From contig JALZUV010000108.1 in assembly GCA_023301245.1 (NCBI GenBank), positions 1 to 11,594 of the forward strand: 11,594 nucleotides of DNA, given 5' to 3'. The notes beneath the pieces are model-generated. The model was not told where the DNA came from. It saw only the letters and a program-made list of their open reading frames with translations, and ran no database searches. A program made the translations under genes and the position numbers. How positions within the stretch are numbered: the first letter of the stretch is position 1; each line of letters starts with the position of its first letter. Below, piece after piece: positions 1 to 7,826 of the stretch. The stretch is from Rickettsiales bacterium. GTDB taxonomy: Bacteria; Pseudomonadota; Alphaproteobacteria; Rickettsiales; JALZUV01.

Positions 1-1
1 T

Positions 2-160
2 GCACCACCACCACCGCTACCTGTGAAAGAAGCGGTAAAAACTCCACCGCCACCGCCACCAATGACGGTAGCGCCTAAGCCTGCACCTGCGCCGATTCCT
101 GCTCCTGCTCCTAAGCCCGCACCAACTCCAGCTCCTGTACAAGCGGCAGCGCCTGTGCGA
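2..160 (+). repeat. Degenerate Pro/Ala-coding short repeats
   Basis: The stretch consists of repeated CCA/CCG/CCT and GCA/GCT/GCG codons. It encodes runs such as PPPPPP and repeated PAP and PKPAP units. It is a low-complexity linker inside the DUF4332 gene, not a separate element. Such stretches tend to vary in length between strains; variation here is an inference. Confidence 0.7.
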
Positions 161-601
161 CCTACCATTGAAGCGCATCTTTCAACTGAAGGTTATGAGA
201 TTGAGACGCTTGAAGGCGTGGGCCCTAAAACGGGTACATCATTGCGTGAAATTGGTATTGCGACCATTAGCGACTTCTTGCAACATGGCGCTGCTCCTGC
301 GGAACGCTCTAAGATTGCCAGCAGTATTGCTGTTCGTCCGAAAATGGTTGATAGCTGGGCGAGTATGTCTGACCTATTGCGCATCAAAGGCCTCGATCAC
401 CAAGCAGCTGAGCTTATCCATAAAAGCGGCATCAATACGGTAACTGACTTAAGCCAGCAAAATGTGGCTACCTTCAGTGCGAAAATGGAAGCGGTTAACA
501 CTGCAGGCAAGCGCTCAATTGCACCTGAAGTGCCATCAAGCAGCCTCATGACCGATTGGATTTCTCAAGCCAGCGGCATGAAGTCGGTGATTGAAGTTTA
601 G
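2..601 (+). CDS. DUF4332 domain protein with Pro/Ala-rich linker (5' truncated)
   Basis: The reading frame is open to the left edge, so the true start lies outside; the GTG at 23 is only an internal codon. Seen: the visible N-terminal part (about 2-160) is almost entirely Pro, Ala, Lys and Val, an extended linker. From about 203 to 577 comes a compact domain with two helix-hairpin-helix-like motifs, LEGVGPKTGTSLREIGI and RIKGLDHQAAELIHKSGI, separated by a segment containing ERSKIASS and SWASMSDLLR. This order matches DUF4332 (a SAM/HhH-like fold related to nucleic-acid-binding HhH domains). The family has no firmly established function; DNA or RNA binding is an inference from the fold. The linker suggests the domain is tethered to a larger upstream part, perhaps a membrane or coiled-coil region, which cannot be seen. 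The stop (599-601) overlaps the stop of the converging peptidase gene. Confidence 0.8.
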   Translation, partial: APPPPLPVKEAVKTPPPPPPMTVAPKPAPAPIPAPAPKPAPTPAPVQAAAPVRPTIEAHLSTEGYEIETLEGVGPKTGTSLREIGIATISDFLQHGAAPAERSKIASSIAVRPKMVDSWASMSDLLRIKGLDHQAAELIHKSGINTVTDLSQQNVATFSAKMEAVNTAGKRSIAPEVPSSSLMTDWISQASGMKSVIEV

Positions 602-1803
602 TTCCAGCCCTCTTCGGCTAGTTTAAATAATATCGCAGCGGATAGCTTCGCGCGTTCCGTGAGCGAATCGACTAACAGAAATTCCTCATCGCTATGAATG
701 CGTCCGCCGCGCACGCCTAATGTATCGACATTAGGCAAGCCAGCAGCCGCCATATTATTGCCATCGCAACAACCGCCTGTGGGTTGCCATTTAATTTCTT
801 GGCCAAGCTCGGCACCACAATCACGCACTAATTCGAGTAAGCGCTTATTATCGTCCGACAGCGTTTTTGGTGGGCGTGTAAATGCGCCATGCAACGAAAC
901 TTCATAACCTTCGCGCTCGTTATAACGTGCGAGCATTTGGTCAAACTCATCTTGTAGCCATTGCTTATCTTGCATTTCAGGCATACGCACGTTGAAGCGT
1001 AAAATAGCCGTGTCGGGAACAATATTCGTTGGCCCTCCCCCTTCAATTTTACCTGCATTAAGGGTAACGCCTTCGCGCTTTCCATTTAATGCATTCAACT
1101 CGGCAATCATTTCGGCCAACAATACAATGGCGTTGCGGCCTTTTTCAATCTCGCGGCCTGCGTGGGCAGCACGCCCTTTCACCACAATCACAAAATTGCC
1201 ACTACCTTTACGCGCACCTACCATCGTACCATCGGCGAGTGAGGGTTCGTAAATAAGCCCAACATGGTTGCGCTTAGCGGCTTCCACCAAAAACGGGTTT
1301 GAACCTTGGCTGCCAATTTCTTCATCAGGGTTAAGCACAATTTCCCAGCCAATCTTTTCGGCCAGCGGGCTTTTCTCTAACGCTTCAAGCGCCACCATCA
1401 TGCAGACTAACCCACCTTTTAAATCGGTCACCCCAGGGCCGTTGATGGTATTATCATCCAGCCATTTAGGTTCTTGAAAATGCGAACCTTTGGGAAACAC
1501 TGTATCCATATGGCCCGATAGCGCCACCTTAATTGGCGCATTTGGGCGCTTACGAATACGTAGCACTTCGGCCAAAGGAATCTCTTCTAGTTCGCCTGTT
1601 TTACTCACGCTTTGCAAGGGGGCAACTTCCAGCACTTCCGCCTCGCCACCTAAAGGCGCCAGCGCTTTTTCGAGCGTTTTACGCATTTCGCGCACGCCTT
1701 CTACATTAAACGAGCCGCTATTGATATTCGACCATGCCAAGACGGTTTCCACCATGCGGTCATGCTGTGTATCAATCCATTCAAAAGCTTCTATTTTATT
1801 CAT
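598..1803 (-). CDS. M20 family metallopeptidase (glutamate carboxypeptidase-like hydrolase)
   Basis: A 401-aa protein, full length for the M20/ArgE/DapE/CPG2 zinc hydrolases, which cleave C-terminal amino acids or N-acyl groups using two metal ions. Seen, from the chosen start: SGHMDTVFP supplies metal ligand H98 and D100; GVTDLKGG supplies bridging D127; NPDEEIGS supplies general base E161 and ligand E162; YEPS gives ligand E186; GGRIHSDEE gives the last ligand, H370. The lid or dimerisation domain has GRAAHAGRE (H214). All expected catalytic residues are present, so it should be active. The NPDEEIGS and YEPS signature is closest to carboxypeptidase G2-like members; the substrate cannot be told. 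No signal peptide is seen, so it is probably cytoplasmic. Start: the ATG at 1803-1801 shares one base with the addB stop (TAATG), which implies translational coupling. An in-frame ATG at 1815 would add MVGL and lies inside addB. No terminator is visible beyond its stop. Confidence 0.9.
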   Translation of the reverse strand: MNKIEAFEWIDTQHDRMVETVLAWSNINSGSFNVEGVREMRKTLEKALAPLGGEAEVLEVAPLQSVSKTGELEEIPLAEVLRIRKRPNAPIKVALSGHMDTVFPKGSHFQEPKWLDDNTINGPGVTDLKGGLVCMMVALEALEKSPLAEKIGWEIVLNPDEEIGSQGSNPFLVEAAKRNHVGLIYEPSLADGTMVGARKGSGNFVIVVKGRAAHAGREIEKGRNAIVLLAEMIAELNALNGKREGVTLNAGKIEGGGPTNIVPDTAILRFNVRMPEMQDKQWLQDEFDQMLARYNEREGYEVSLHGAFTRPPKTLSDDNKRLLELVRDCGAELGQEIKWQPTGGCCDGNNMAAAGLPNVDTLGVRGGRIHSDEEFLLVDSLTERAKLSAAILFKLAEEGWN

Positions 1804-1805
1804 TA
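1801..1805 (-). promoter_or_regulatory. TAATG stop/start overlap coupling addB to the M20 gene
   Basis: On the minus strand the TAA stop of addB and the ATG of the peptidase share one A. No strong ribosome binding site precedes this ATG, so re-initiation by ribosomes finishing addB is the likely mode of translation (inference). Confidence 0.6.
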
Positions 1806-4640
1806 GTCCAACCATTCACTTAAACGTTCTAGATGTTCATAATCATTATATTGCGGCTTAAAACGAAACTCTGGAACAGCATCGTAAGCCTTATTTTCAT
1901 TATCATAGGCGGCAAGTATTTCGGGTAAATGTTTTTCCACCTGCTTTACAGCATCTTCAAAAGTTTCATCTTTGGCGGTGGCGTGTTCGGTAATTTTACC
2001 ATTCTCTTTCCCACCCAACTTCCAATATTCTAAGCTCGCAATCGTGCTGCTGGTTACATATTGCTTAAAGCCGCCTGCACGCACGATGGCCGCCGCAACG
2101 ACTAATTGGCTTTTAATACCCTGCTGCATTTCGGGTTTAGTTGGCGCGGCACCTGTTTTAAAGTCGATAATTTTGAAACCTTGAGGGGTTTCATCAATTC
2201 TATCTACCTTGGCAGTGATGGTGAAATCGCCGATTTTCCATTCGCCTTTTACTTCACAAAACATTGCAGAATCTCTGGGTTGCGCCGACACCCACTCGGC
2301 AATACGCTCAAAGCGAGGCCGCCATAGCGAATCCACCACATAACCGTAATCGGCCTTAGCAAACACTTCTTCGGCGCACTCCATAATGCCACGGGTCGAT
2401 TTAAAATAGAGTTCTAAAATTTTATGCACTGCTGTGCCCCATTCGGCGTGGGATGCTTCGGGCTCTAGCGCATCCATACTTCTCAAATTCAAAACCTTTT
2501 GCGCATAAATGCTGTACGGATCTTGCATCAATTTTTCGATACGAGTGAAAGAAAGCTTCTTTGGCCGCGCCGACACAGGTGGCTTAGGCGATGGGCGCGT
2601 AGCAGACGGCGTTTCAGCAGGATGCTGCAAACTCTCCACCCACTGCAAAGCAGGATGCGTTGAGCCTAATAATTTACTATCCGACAAAATCGCCGAAATG
2701 CGCTGAATAAAACGGCTTGGGATAGTTTCCGCCCCATCAACCAGTGCCGTGCGGAGCATAAAGCTTTCACCACTGGCCACTTGTTGAATAAAGTCATGCG
2801 CTTGCAGACCCATTTTTTTATCGGGCGATGGCAGGCCAAGTTCGGCACGCATGGTGCGGTTTATCCACGGGTCCGACTCTGGCGCTTGCGGCCAGCTCCC
2901 CTCATTCATATCGGCTAGAATAACACGGTCATAACGCTGCAAACGCGCTTCCATCGGCGAAAGAATTTGCAATCGCGGATGCGTTCCGTAATGCGCCCGC
3001 ACCACCTTTGGCCGCATAAGGGCACGTAATATTCCAGCAAATTCTTCGATACTAGCGGGTTGATTCGGCGAGCTTTCAAGCAGCTCAGCGAAGAAGCTAT
3101 TTAGCTCACGCGAGCCCTCACCTTGCCATAAATGACACTCGCCATTTTCATCTGTCGTCAGCATTTCGGCAAAAGTAATAAGCTGCTCAACCATTTCATT
3201 TAAAAGCAAATCGGGGGCTGAAAAGCGTTGCTGAAGGGGCGCAAAATGTTGCTCCAATTTATCAATAAACGGCAGTTGAGTCGTGCATTCTTCTTGTGCT
3301 GCCAAGCGCATTTTATTCCACGTTGGGCCAGCGATACCGCGTAACGCTTCTTTCTCGATTATTCGTACATCGCTATATAGGGCGGCCTTATTGCCACCAA
3401 AATAACATAGCGGGTGTTTTAAAATAGACAGCAGGCTTGAGGCATTAAAGCCATCTTGCACATATTCAATCAGCAGAAACAAGAAGATAGATTGCGGGAT
3501 AAGCGCCAGCGGTTGGCCAGCCGAATCATCTGCCTCAATATCCCAGCGCTTTAAGTGAGCCGATACCGCACGGGCAAGCTGCCTATCTTGCGTTACGAGC
3601 GCCGTCACTTTATCGCTCGATTCAATCGCCTCGCGCATGAGCAATGCGGCTGAAAGCGAGGTTTGAAATGCACTGGAGCTTTGCAAATAATGAATATTTT
3701 GCAACGCCGCCGCGCTGTCGCCTGCGAACCCTTCGTCCGACTGGCCAACAGGCATCATCGCATGGTGCAGCAGGGCTTGGCGCTGGCTATCATCTGCCTC
3801 GCAACTTGGTAGAAGCGCTACTTGGCTGGGCGTTAGCTCCATGGTCAATAGCAGCTCTTGCATACCTGCTTGCGGGTGAGTGGGTGGCAGAACTTCCTCG
3901 CCAATTTCCGTATCAAAACCAGGGAGAATTATCGCACCATTATCCAGCGCATTAATGGCTTTTAAGATAGCGGCCACTGCGGGGGTTGAACCAGTCGTGC
4001 CTGCTGCAATAATCGAGGTTTCTGGCGGTGATTTCTGCCACCCATCCACCAATAACTCAATCAGTTTATTTTGTTTTTCCCATGGGCGCATCCAGCCTTG
4101 CGAAGCCTCCACAGGTGGCCAATGTTCGCGGATAATTTTCAAGAACTCTAGTGTTTGCTGCCAATATTCGGCGAAATTTTCAGGTGCGAGCGTATCGAGT
4201 TTTTCCCAATCGCCATATTCTCTATCCATTTCATCGATAAACTCGAGCAGCTTTGCCGCTAAATCGAGCGCCGCTTCACGGTTATGCAATTGCGGAATCA
4301 TCTTCTGACCATATTTCCAGACCAGCTCTTGCATGGCCATTAAACGCGCCATGGGTGGCGGAGTTGGCAGCATAGACTCTAGTGTTTCCATCGCTTGCGC
4401 CGATAGGTTGGCGTGGCGCAGAATAAAACTTTCATCAATTTCGGCAAAGGGAATAAGCTGCGGCAGCAGCAGTGGTTGGCCGTTTGATGCACGCAAAAAC
4501 GCCTCCTTCACGGTGCGAATGGCACGGCGTGAGGGTAAAAACACAATCATTTTCGACAATTGTTGCGGTGGATATTTTTCTAATAGCCATTGTGCCATTT
4601 TATCGGCAAGGGGGTAAGTAGCGGGTACAGTGTAGAACAT
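1803..4640 (-). CDS. addB: Double-strand break repair protein AddB, alphaproteobacterial type
   Basis: A protein of 945 aa, close to the usual size of about 1000 aa. AddB pairs with AddA to form a helicase-nuclease that resects double-strand DNA ends for RecA-dependent repair. Seen, numbered from the ATG at 4640: near the N-terminus, FLPSRRAIRTVKEAF is the degenerate helicase-like region typical of AddB. At about 562-610 lies the conserved block with MEARLQRYDRVILADMNEG and DPWINRTMRAELGLPSPDK. The C-terminal PD-(D/E)XK nuclease runs from about 696 (LSFTRIEKLMQDPYSIYA) and contains H739 (GTAVHKILE), D813 (KVDRID), D826 and K828 (IIDFKTG) and Q845 (SQLVV), a complete nuclease motif set. Start: a TTG at 4676 would add 12 residues (957 aa), but the fold-like sequence begins at MFYTVPATYPLADKM, so the ATG at 4640 is preferred; neither has a clear Shine-Dalgarno. 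Downstream it is coupled to the M20 gene. The usual alphaproteobacterial partner addA is not next to it. Confidence 0.92.
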   Translation of the reverse strand: MFYTVPATYPLADKMAQWLLEKYPPQQLSKMIVFLPSRRAIRTVKEAFLRASNGQPLLLPQLIPFAEIDESFILRHANLSAQAMETLESMLPTPPPMARLMAMQELVWKYGQKMIPQLHNREAALDLAAKLLEFIDEMDREYGDWEKLDTLAPENFAEYWQQTLEFLKIIREHWPPVEASQGWMRPWEKQNKLIELLVDGWQKSPPETSIIAAGTTGSTPAVAAILKAINALDNGAIILPGFDTEIGEEVLPPTHPQAGMQELLLTMELTPSQVALLPSCEADDSQRQALLHHAMMPVGQSDEGFAGDSAAALQNIHYLQSSSAFQTSLSAALLMREAIESSDKVTALVTQDRQLARAVSAHLKRWDIEADDSAGQPLALIPQSIFLFLLIEYVQDGFNASSLLSILKHPLCYFGGNKAALYSDVRIIEKEALRGIAGPTWNKMRLAAQEECTTQLPFIDKLEQHFAPLQQRFSAPDLLLNEMVEQLITFAEMLTTDENGECHLWQGEGSRELNSFFAELLESSPNQPASIEEFAGILRALMRPKVVRAHYGTHPRLQILSPMEARLQRYDRVILADMNEGSWPQAPESDPWINRTMRAELGLPSPDKKMGLQAHDFIQQVASGESFMLRTALVDGAETIPSRFIQRISAILSDSKLLGSTHPALQWVESLQHPAETPSATRPSPKPPVSARPKKLSFTRIEKLMQDPYSIYAQKVLNLRSMDALEPEASHAEWGTAVHKILELYFKSTRGIMECAEEVFAKADYGYVVDSLWRPRFERIAEWVSAQPRDSAMFCEVKGEWKIGDFTITAKVDRIDETPQGFKIIDFKTGAAPTKPEMQQGIKSQLVVAAAIVRAGGFKQYVTSSTIASLEYWKLGGKENGKITEHATAKDETFEDAVKQVEKHLPEILAAYDNENKAYDAVPEFRFKPQYNDYEHLERLSEWLD

Positions 4641-4732
4641 GAGTGACAGGTTAGGCAGACTATGCAGTTCGTTCAAGTATTGATAAATTCTTTGCTGTAT
4701 GCAGCGAGCATGTCACGCTAGGATGCACAAAG
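4641..4732. promoter_or_regulatory. Divergent intergenic region between addB and the ATPase gene
   Basis: These 92 nt separate two genes pointing away from each other, so promoters for both must lie here or within the gene ends. The sequence is AT-rich around 4676-4700, but I could not identify a convincing -35/-10 pair on either strand. For the rightward gene, AGGA at 4720-4723 sits 9 nt before the ATG at 4733 and is a plausible ribosome binding site. If addB starts at the TTG at 4676, the spacer is only 56 nt. Confidence 0.5.
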
Positions 4733-6394
4733 ATGACCTATTTTACTGATGATATTTTTGACCGCATTGTGCGTGAGATTAAAATAATCTGGGCGGCGCA
4801 TGAAAATGTAGGGCTGACCGGTAAAATGTGCCTTTACACTCAACCCGAACAAGACCCATGGCGCGCAGTGAATGCCACGCTTAAAATATGGTTTGGCCCA
4901 GAGGATGAAGAAATTATTGATGCGGTGCGCGAAATTCGCGCCAACTATAATGACGGTAACCTGCCCAATTCGCCGATGCTACTAAACCCGCTCGTGCATC
5001 AAATTAACGAAGTGGGTCGCTACGAACCTGTCGGCTCTGGCATGATGTGGGCAACGGCCTTCACGCTGGGCGTTAACCGCCTTGAACCTGAGTCAGCTGA
5101 ACGCTTGCGCGATATAGGCGCACATATAGGCACCTATAAACGCGGTCAAAATGATGAAGCAGGCCTGAAGATTATCGCCTTTTCGGATACGATGTTACCC
5201 GTCATCCCCGGTACTGAGGTGATTGACGGTAATAAGCCCCTCTATGGAATAGCCGATATTGAGAGTGACGATTACCATCACGCCTACCCGCTTTCGGATT
5301 TAGAATATCTAACGCGTAATGGCTCGTTCATGCAGCAAAATTTTGATAGCATGCTGCCCGATGGTTTCCGCCGCAAAGATATTGGGCGCTATACGGTTTC
5401 TGCCAAAACTCTGGAAGAAGCCTCTAGCTGTTGGGAGGCCTACCACCGTCAACATTTGCTCTATAAAAAATTCGGTACGGATGCGAAAAAAATTGATCAT
5501 AACATGCGTTTCTTCCGCCTTGTGGCGCATGATATTAAATTGTTCGAAGCCACGGGCGGTGACCGTGCCGATAAGGACGATAATTTCGAATTTCTCGTCG
5601 AAGGCATGATTCCGAAAGCTTCGGTTACCGTGGTCGGTGCAACGGGGGGAACGGGCAAAAGTTCCATCTCGCATCGCTTGGCCATTCAATGCTCCATTGA
5701 TTGGGAAGAAGATGAACAACCGCTATGGCTTGGCCAAGCTGTGAATAAAGAATCGGCCAAAGGTTTGGTTATTTATTTCTCAGGCGAAGATAGCGCGGCC
5801 ATTGTCAATGCACGTGCTGATATGATGGACCCTGAAGGCCGCTCTACCCGCTTAATGCTACAACGTAGCGACTTTGGCGAGAATGAAGATGGCACAAAGT
5901 CAAACCTCGGCGACTTCCTAACTCGCTTGCATAAATTGCCCGATGTATCGCTAGTGGTCATTGACCCTGCCCGTAAATATCTGACAGGTGATGAAGATAA
6001 TTCGGAAATTGTGAGTGAGTTCTTTGAAGCAATTGAAGAATTCGCCATCACGAAAAACTGCGGCATGGTGGTGGTTCACCATCTTGTGAAAAACGCTCAC
6101 CCCAACGATACGCGCGATATTTACGATATGTTACGCGGCAGCCAAGTGTTTATTGATCGCCCGCGCGTAGTGCTTGGTATGATGCGCGAAGGCCCTTACA
6201 CGGTGGTTGGATTATCGAAAAACAACATTCCACCAAATCTTGGCTCTATACAGGGAGAACGCTTGTTTGTACGCGACCCTGATAGGCTCGATTTAATACA
6301 ATTACCTGGTGAAGAAGGCGTAAGAACATGGGATGCGAGCGCTGATGAATTGCGAGAAATTCGCGAAAAAGCCGAAAATGCGGCAAAAACTTAA
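4733..6394 (+). CDS. P-loop ATPase, RepA/AAA_25 (RecA-fold) type, with unrecognised N-terminal region
   Basis: A 553-aa protein. Seen: the C-terminal half carries Walker A GATGGTGKSS (residues 302-311, K309), a GEDS segment at 351-354 at the position of the conserved acidic residue of this family, Walker B LVVID (407-411), and a VVVHHLVK strand (446-453, H449 and H450) followed by MLRGSQVFIDRPRVVL. This order is that of RepA-like or AAA_25 ATPases, the RecA/DnaB-fold group that includes the RSF1010 RepA hexameric helicase and many phage and plasmid ATPases. It binds and hydrolyses ATP; helicase or DNA-associated activity is an inference from the family. Residues 1 to about 280 match no domain I recognise: they are acidic, with no zinc-binding cysteine cluster and no primase motif. 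The last 20 residues are charged and probably helical. No membrane segment or signal peptide, so cytoplasmic. An AGGA motif 9 nt upstream supports the ATG. No replication origin, integrase or other plasmid or phage gene is nearby. Confidence 0.82.
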   Translation: MTYFTDDIFDRIVREIKIIWAAHENVGLTGKMCLYTQPEQDPWRAVNATLKIWFGPEDEEIIDAVREIRANYNDGNLPNSPMLLNPLVHQINEVGRYEPVGSGMMWATAFTLGVNRLEPESAERLRDIGAHIGTYKRGQNDEAGLKIIAFSDTMLPVIPGTEVIDGNKPLYGIADIESDDYHHAYPLSDLEYLTRNGSFMQQNFDSMLPDGFRRKDIGRYTVSAKTLEEASSCWEAYHRQHLLYKKFGTDAKKIDHNMRFFRLVAHDIKLFEATGGDRADKDDNFEFLVEGMIPKASVTVVGATGGTGKSSISHRLAIQCSIDWEEDEQPLWLGQAVNKESAKGLVIYFSGEDSAAIVNARADMMDPEGRSTRLMLQRSDFGENEDGTKSNLGDFLTRLHKLPDVSLVVIDPARKYLTGDEDNSEIVSEFFEAIEEFAITKNCGMVVVHHLVKNAHPNDTRDIYDMLRGSQVFIDRPRVVLGMMREGPYTVVGLSKNNIPPNLGSIQGERLFVRDPDRLDLIQLPGEEGVRTWDASADELREIREKAENAAKT

Positions 6395-6519
6395 AGAATA
6401 TAACTGCTTAAATAATTGTGACATTACCGTGTCGTCATAAAACCTTAACACTTCTCCCCCTCCATATCTGGTAGATTATAACTAATGCAGCAGGTTTATT
6501 CCGTTGCAGGTATAAAATT
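6395..6519 (+). promoter_or_regulatory. Leader region before the paralog trio
   Basis: At 125 nt this is the longest gene-free gap in the window, and the likely place for the promoter of the three-gene unit. It is AT-rich at both ends with a pyrimidine run at 6451-6463. TTAACA (6445-6450) and TATAAC (6477-6482) resemble promoter boxes but are 26 nt apart, too far for a normal sigma-70 promoter. There is no clear terminator for the upstream ATPase gene, so read-through is possible. GCAGGT occurs twice (6490-6495 and 6506-6511); the AGG of the second copy lies 9 nt before the ATG at 6520 and may act as a weak ribosome binding site. Confidence 0.35.
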
Positions 6520-7824
6520 ATGGTAGAAAAAACGAACAATATAACCAAGCCCGAAGCACAAAAGGATGTGCTTGCCGAGCACTTGCAGGTAAAAACTGAC
6601 AAGGTGCGTACCCGTGGCTGGAAGCTGTTTGATGTCATCGTACATGGTGGCATTAACACGATAGGTAATATTGTGCTATCGCTCTTAATGGTGAGAGATC
6701 GTTCCAATTACAAAGTTAATCAACTCGTTGATGCTAAATTTAAAGACGGCGCACCACCAGTAGCTGATGAAGGCGTCTTTACCAGCAAACTCGATGTAAA
6801 ACTTGAAGATAAAAAAACTTCTTATCTTTCTGATATCCCGAGCTTAAATCCTTTACATTGGGGCAGCCAAGAGAAGCGCGAGGCTAATCGTTGGAGCTTC
6901 TACGACCTCAGCGATACCATTGATAAGGGTTCAAAAAACTTCTTTAAAAATGTGAATGAAAAAGCGAACCTGAAAGAAGATGGTTTTTTACATAACTTAT
7001 CAAACGCGCTTGGAAAATATACAGGCGGTGTATTATTTCTATCGTGGGGTGGACATATTACGAATGCTGCGATGTGGGCACTTGAAAGCCCTAAAATTAA
7101 GCCACGATTAGTACGTGCATTAGATACTCTGATTGACAAGTTTGTCAGCAAACCTTCTAAGGAACGCCTAGAAACTCGCGCTCAAATTTATGAAAAACTT
7201 GATTCTGACCTAGCCGGAAAATCGGCAGCAGGTGTATGGGGTGCACGCTTCGCAGGGATTGTTAGCGTTATTACTGCCGCTAGCTTGACCGAAGCTATCG
7301 ATGTTTCCATCACTAAAGCAGATGCTGACAAAAGCAAAACAGGTATCTTACGCGTAAGCCAAGGTGCATTTGGTGGCCTAAAATACATTCAAGAGAAGTT
7401 TAATGAGAATAAAGCTCCTGAAGATAAAAAGATATTTTCTGCCCTAAGCACCGATAAAACCTCGGTTGAAGCCGCACGAGCGAACTATTTCGCCGACCAA
7501 GTGGTGACCGAATTTATGGGCACGGGCATTACCTCAGCCACGCAATATGCATATTTGATGATGCGCGAGCTATTTGGTGTTGGCCCTAAAACCAATGTGG
7601 GTGACAAAAAATCAGCTAAGGCTGCCACTGTCGCACCGAAAGAAAAAGCAAACATCCCCACAGCATCAAAGGCTGTTGAGACTGAAGCGCCTAGCGAGAC
7701 GAAAACTCGTGTAACTAAAAAATCGCCGACTCAATATACTGAAAAAACAAAGCCTGTAGGTAAGACCCACCAAGCTAAAGCCCGCCACTCTCTTGTTGAA
7801 CAAGCCGTGGAGCAAAGCATCTAA
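6520..7824 (+). CDS. Membrane-like protein of unknown family, paralog 1 of 3
   Basis: A 434-aa protein that I do not recognise. Seen: a polar N-terminus with LAEHLQV (18-24) and RTRGWKLFD (30-38), then moderately hydrophobic segments at about 39-58, 167-188, 241-260 and 325-349, which could be membrane helices or buried helices. Between segments 1 and 2 lies a long charged stretch (60-165). After segment 2 a helical, basic region ends in ERLETRAQIYEKL (215-227). Residues 350-434 form a Lys/Thr/Ala/Glu-rich, probably disordered tail. No signal peptide, no cysteine and no catalytic motif stand out. The same layout recurs in the two following genes: LQV, RTRG.K.FD, GGH (177-179), the basic R.E/ETR region and G.R..G (241-246) are shared with paralog 3. 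First gene of a three-gene unit; its TAA overlaps the next ATG by one base. Its longer loop and tail set it apart from the third copy. Confidence 0.7.
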   Translation: MVEKTNNITKPEAQKDVLAEHLQVKTDKVRTRGWKLFDVIVHGGINTIGNIVLSLLMVRDRSNYKVNQLVDAKFKDGAPPVADEGVFTSKLDVKLEDKKTSYLSDIPSLNPLHWGSQEKREANRWSFYDLSDTIDKGSKNFFKNVNEKANLKEDGFLHNLSNALGKYTGGVLFLSWGGHITNAAMWALESPKIKPRLVRALDTLIDKFVSKPSKERLETRAQIYEKLDSDLAGKSAAGVWGARFAGIVSVITAASLTEAIDVSITKADADKSKTGILRVSQGAFGGLKYIQEKFNENKAPEDKKIFSALSTDKTSVEAARANYFADQVVTEFMGTGITSATQYAYLMMRELFGVGPKTNVGDKKSAKAATVAPKEKANIPTASKAVETEAPSETKTRVTKKSPTQYTEKTKPVGKTHQAKARHSLVEQAVEQSI

Positions 7825-7826
7825 TG
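7822..7826 (+). promoter_or_regulatory. TAATG coupling site between paralogs 1 and 2
   Basis: The stop codon of the first gene and the start codon of the second share the A at 7824. GGAG at 7809-7812, within the end of the first gene, lies 11 nt before the ATG and can serve as a ribosome binding site. Coupled translation is inferred. Confidence 0.6.

Noticed and set aside
2..160. Pro-rich stretch as a TonB-like protein
   Set aside because: TonB has a Pro/Lys linker, but the C-terminal domain here is of the DUF4332 HhH type, not the TonB C-terminal fold.
3880..4308. 142-codon open frame on the + strand inside addB
   Set aside because: It lies entirely antisense to a well-supported addB, its translation is Ser-rich and resembles no family, and no ribosome binding site stands out.
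5309..5719. 136-codon open frame on the - strand inside the ATPase gene
   Set aside because: It is antisense to the conserved ATPase, including the Walker A region, and its translation shows no recognisable pattern.
4733..6394. Assignment of the ATPase as KaiC, RadA or DnaB
   Set aside because: There is a single ATPase domain, no zinc finger or Lon-like domain as in RadA, no duplicated domain as in KaiC, and no DnaB N-terminal domain; the HH strand and RGSQVFID stretch fit RepA/AAA_25 better.
6416..6441. Promoter-like pair TTGTGA / CATAAA before the trio
   Set aside because: The spacing is only 14 nt and the -10 match is poor, so it is not reported as a promoter.
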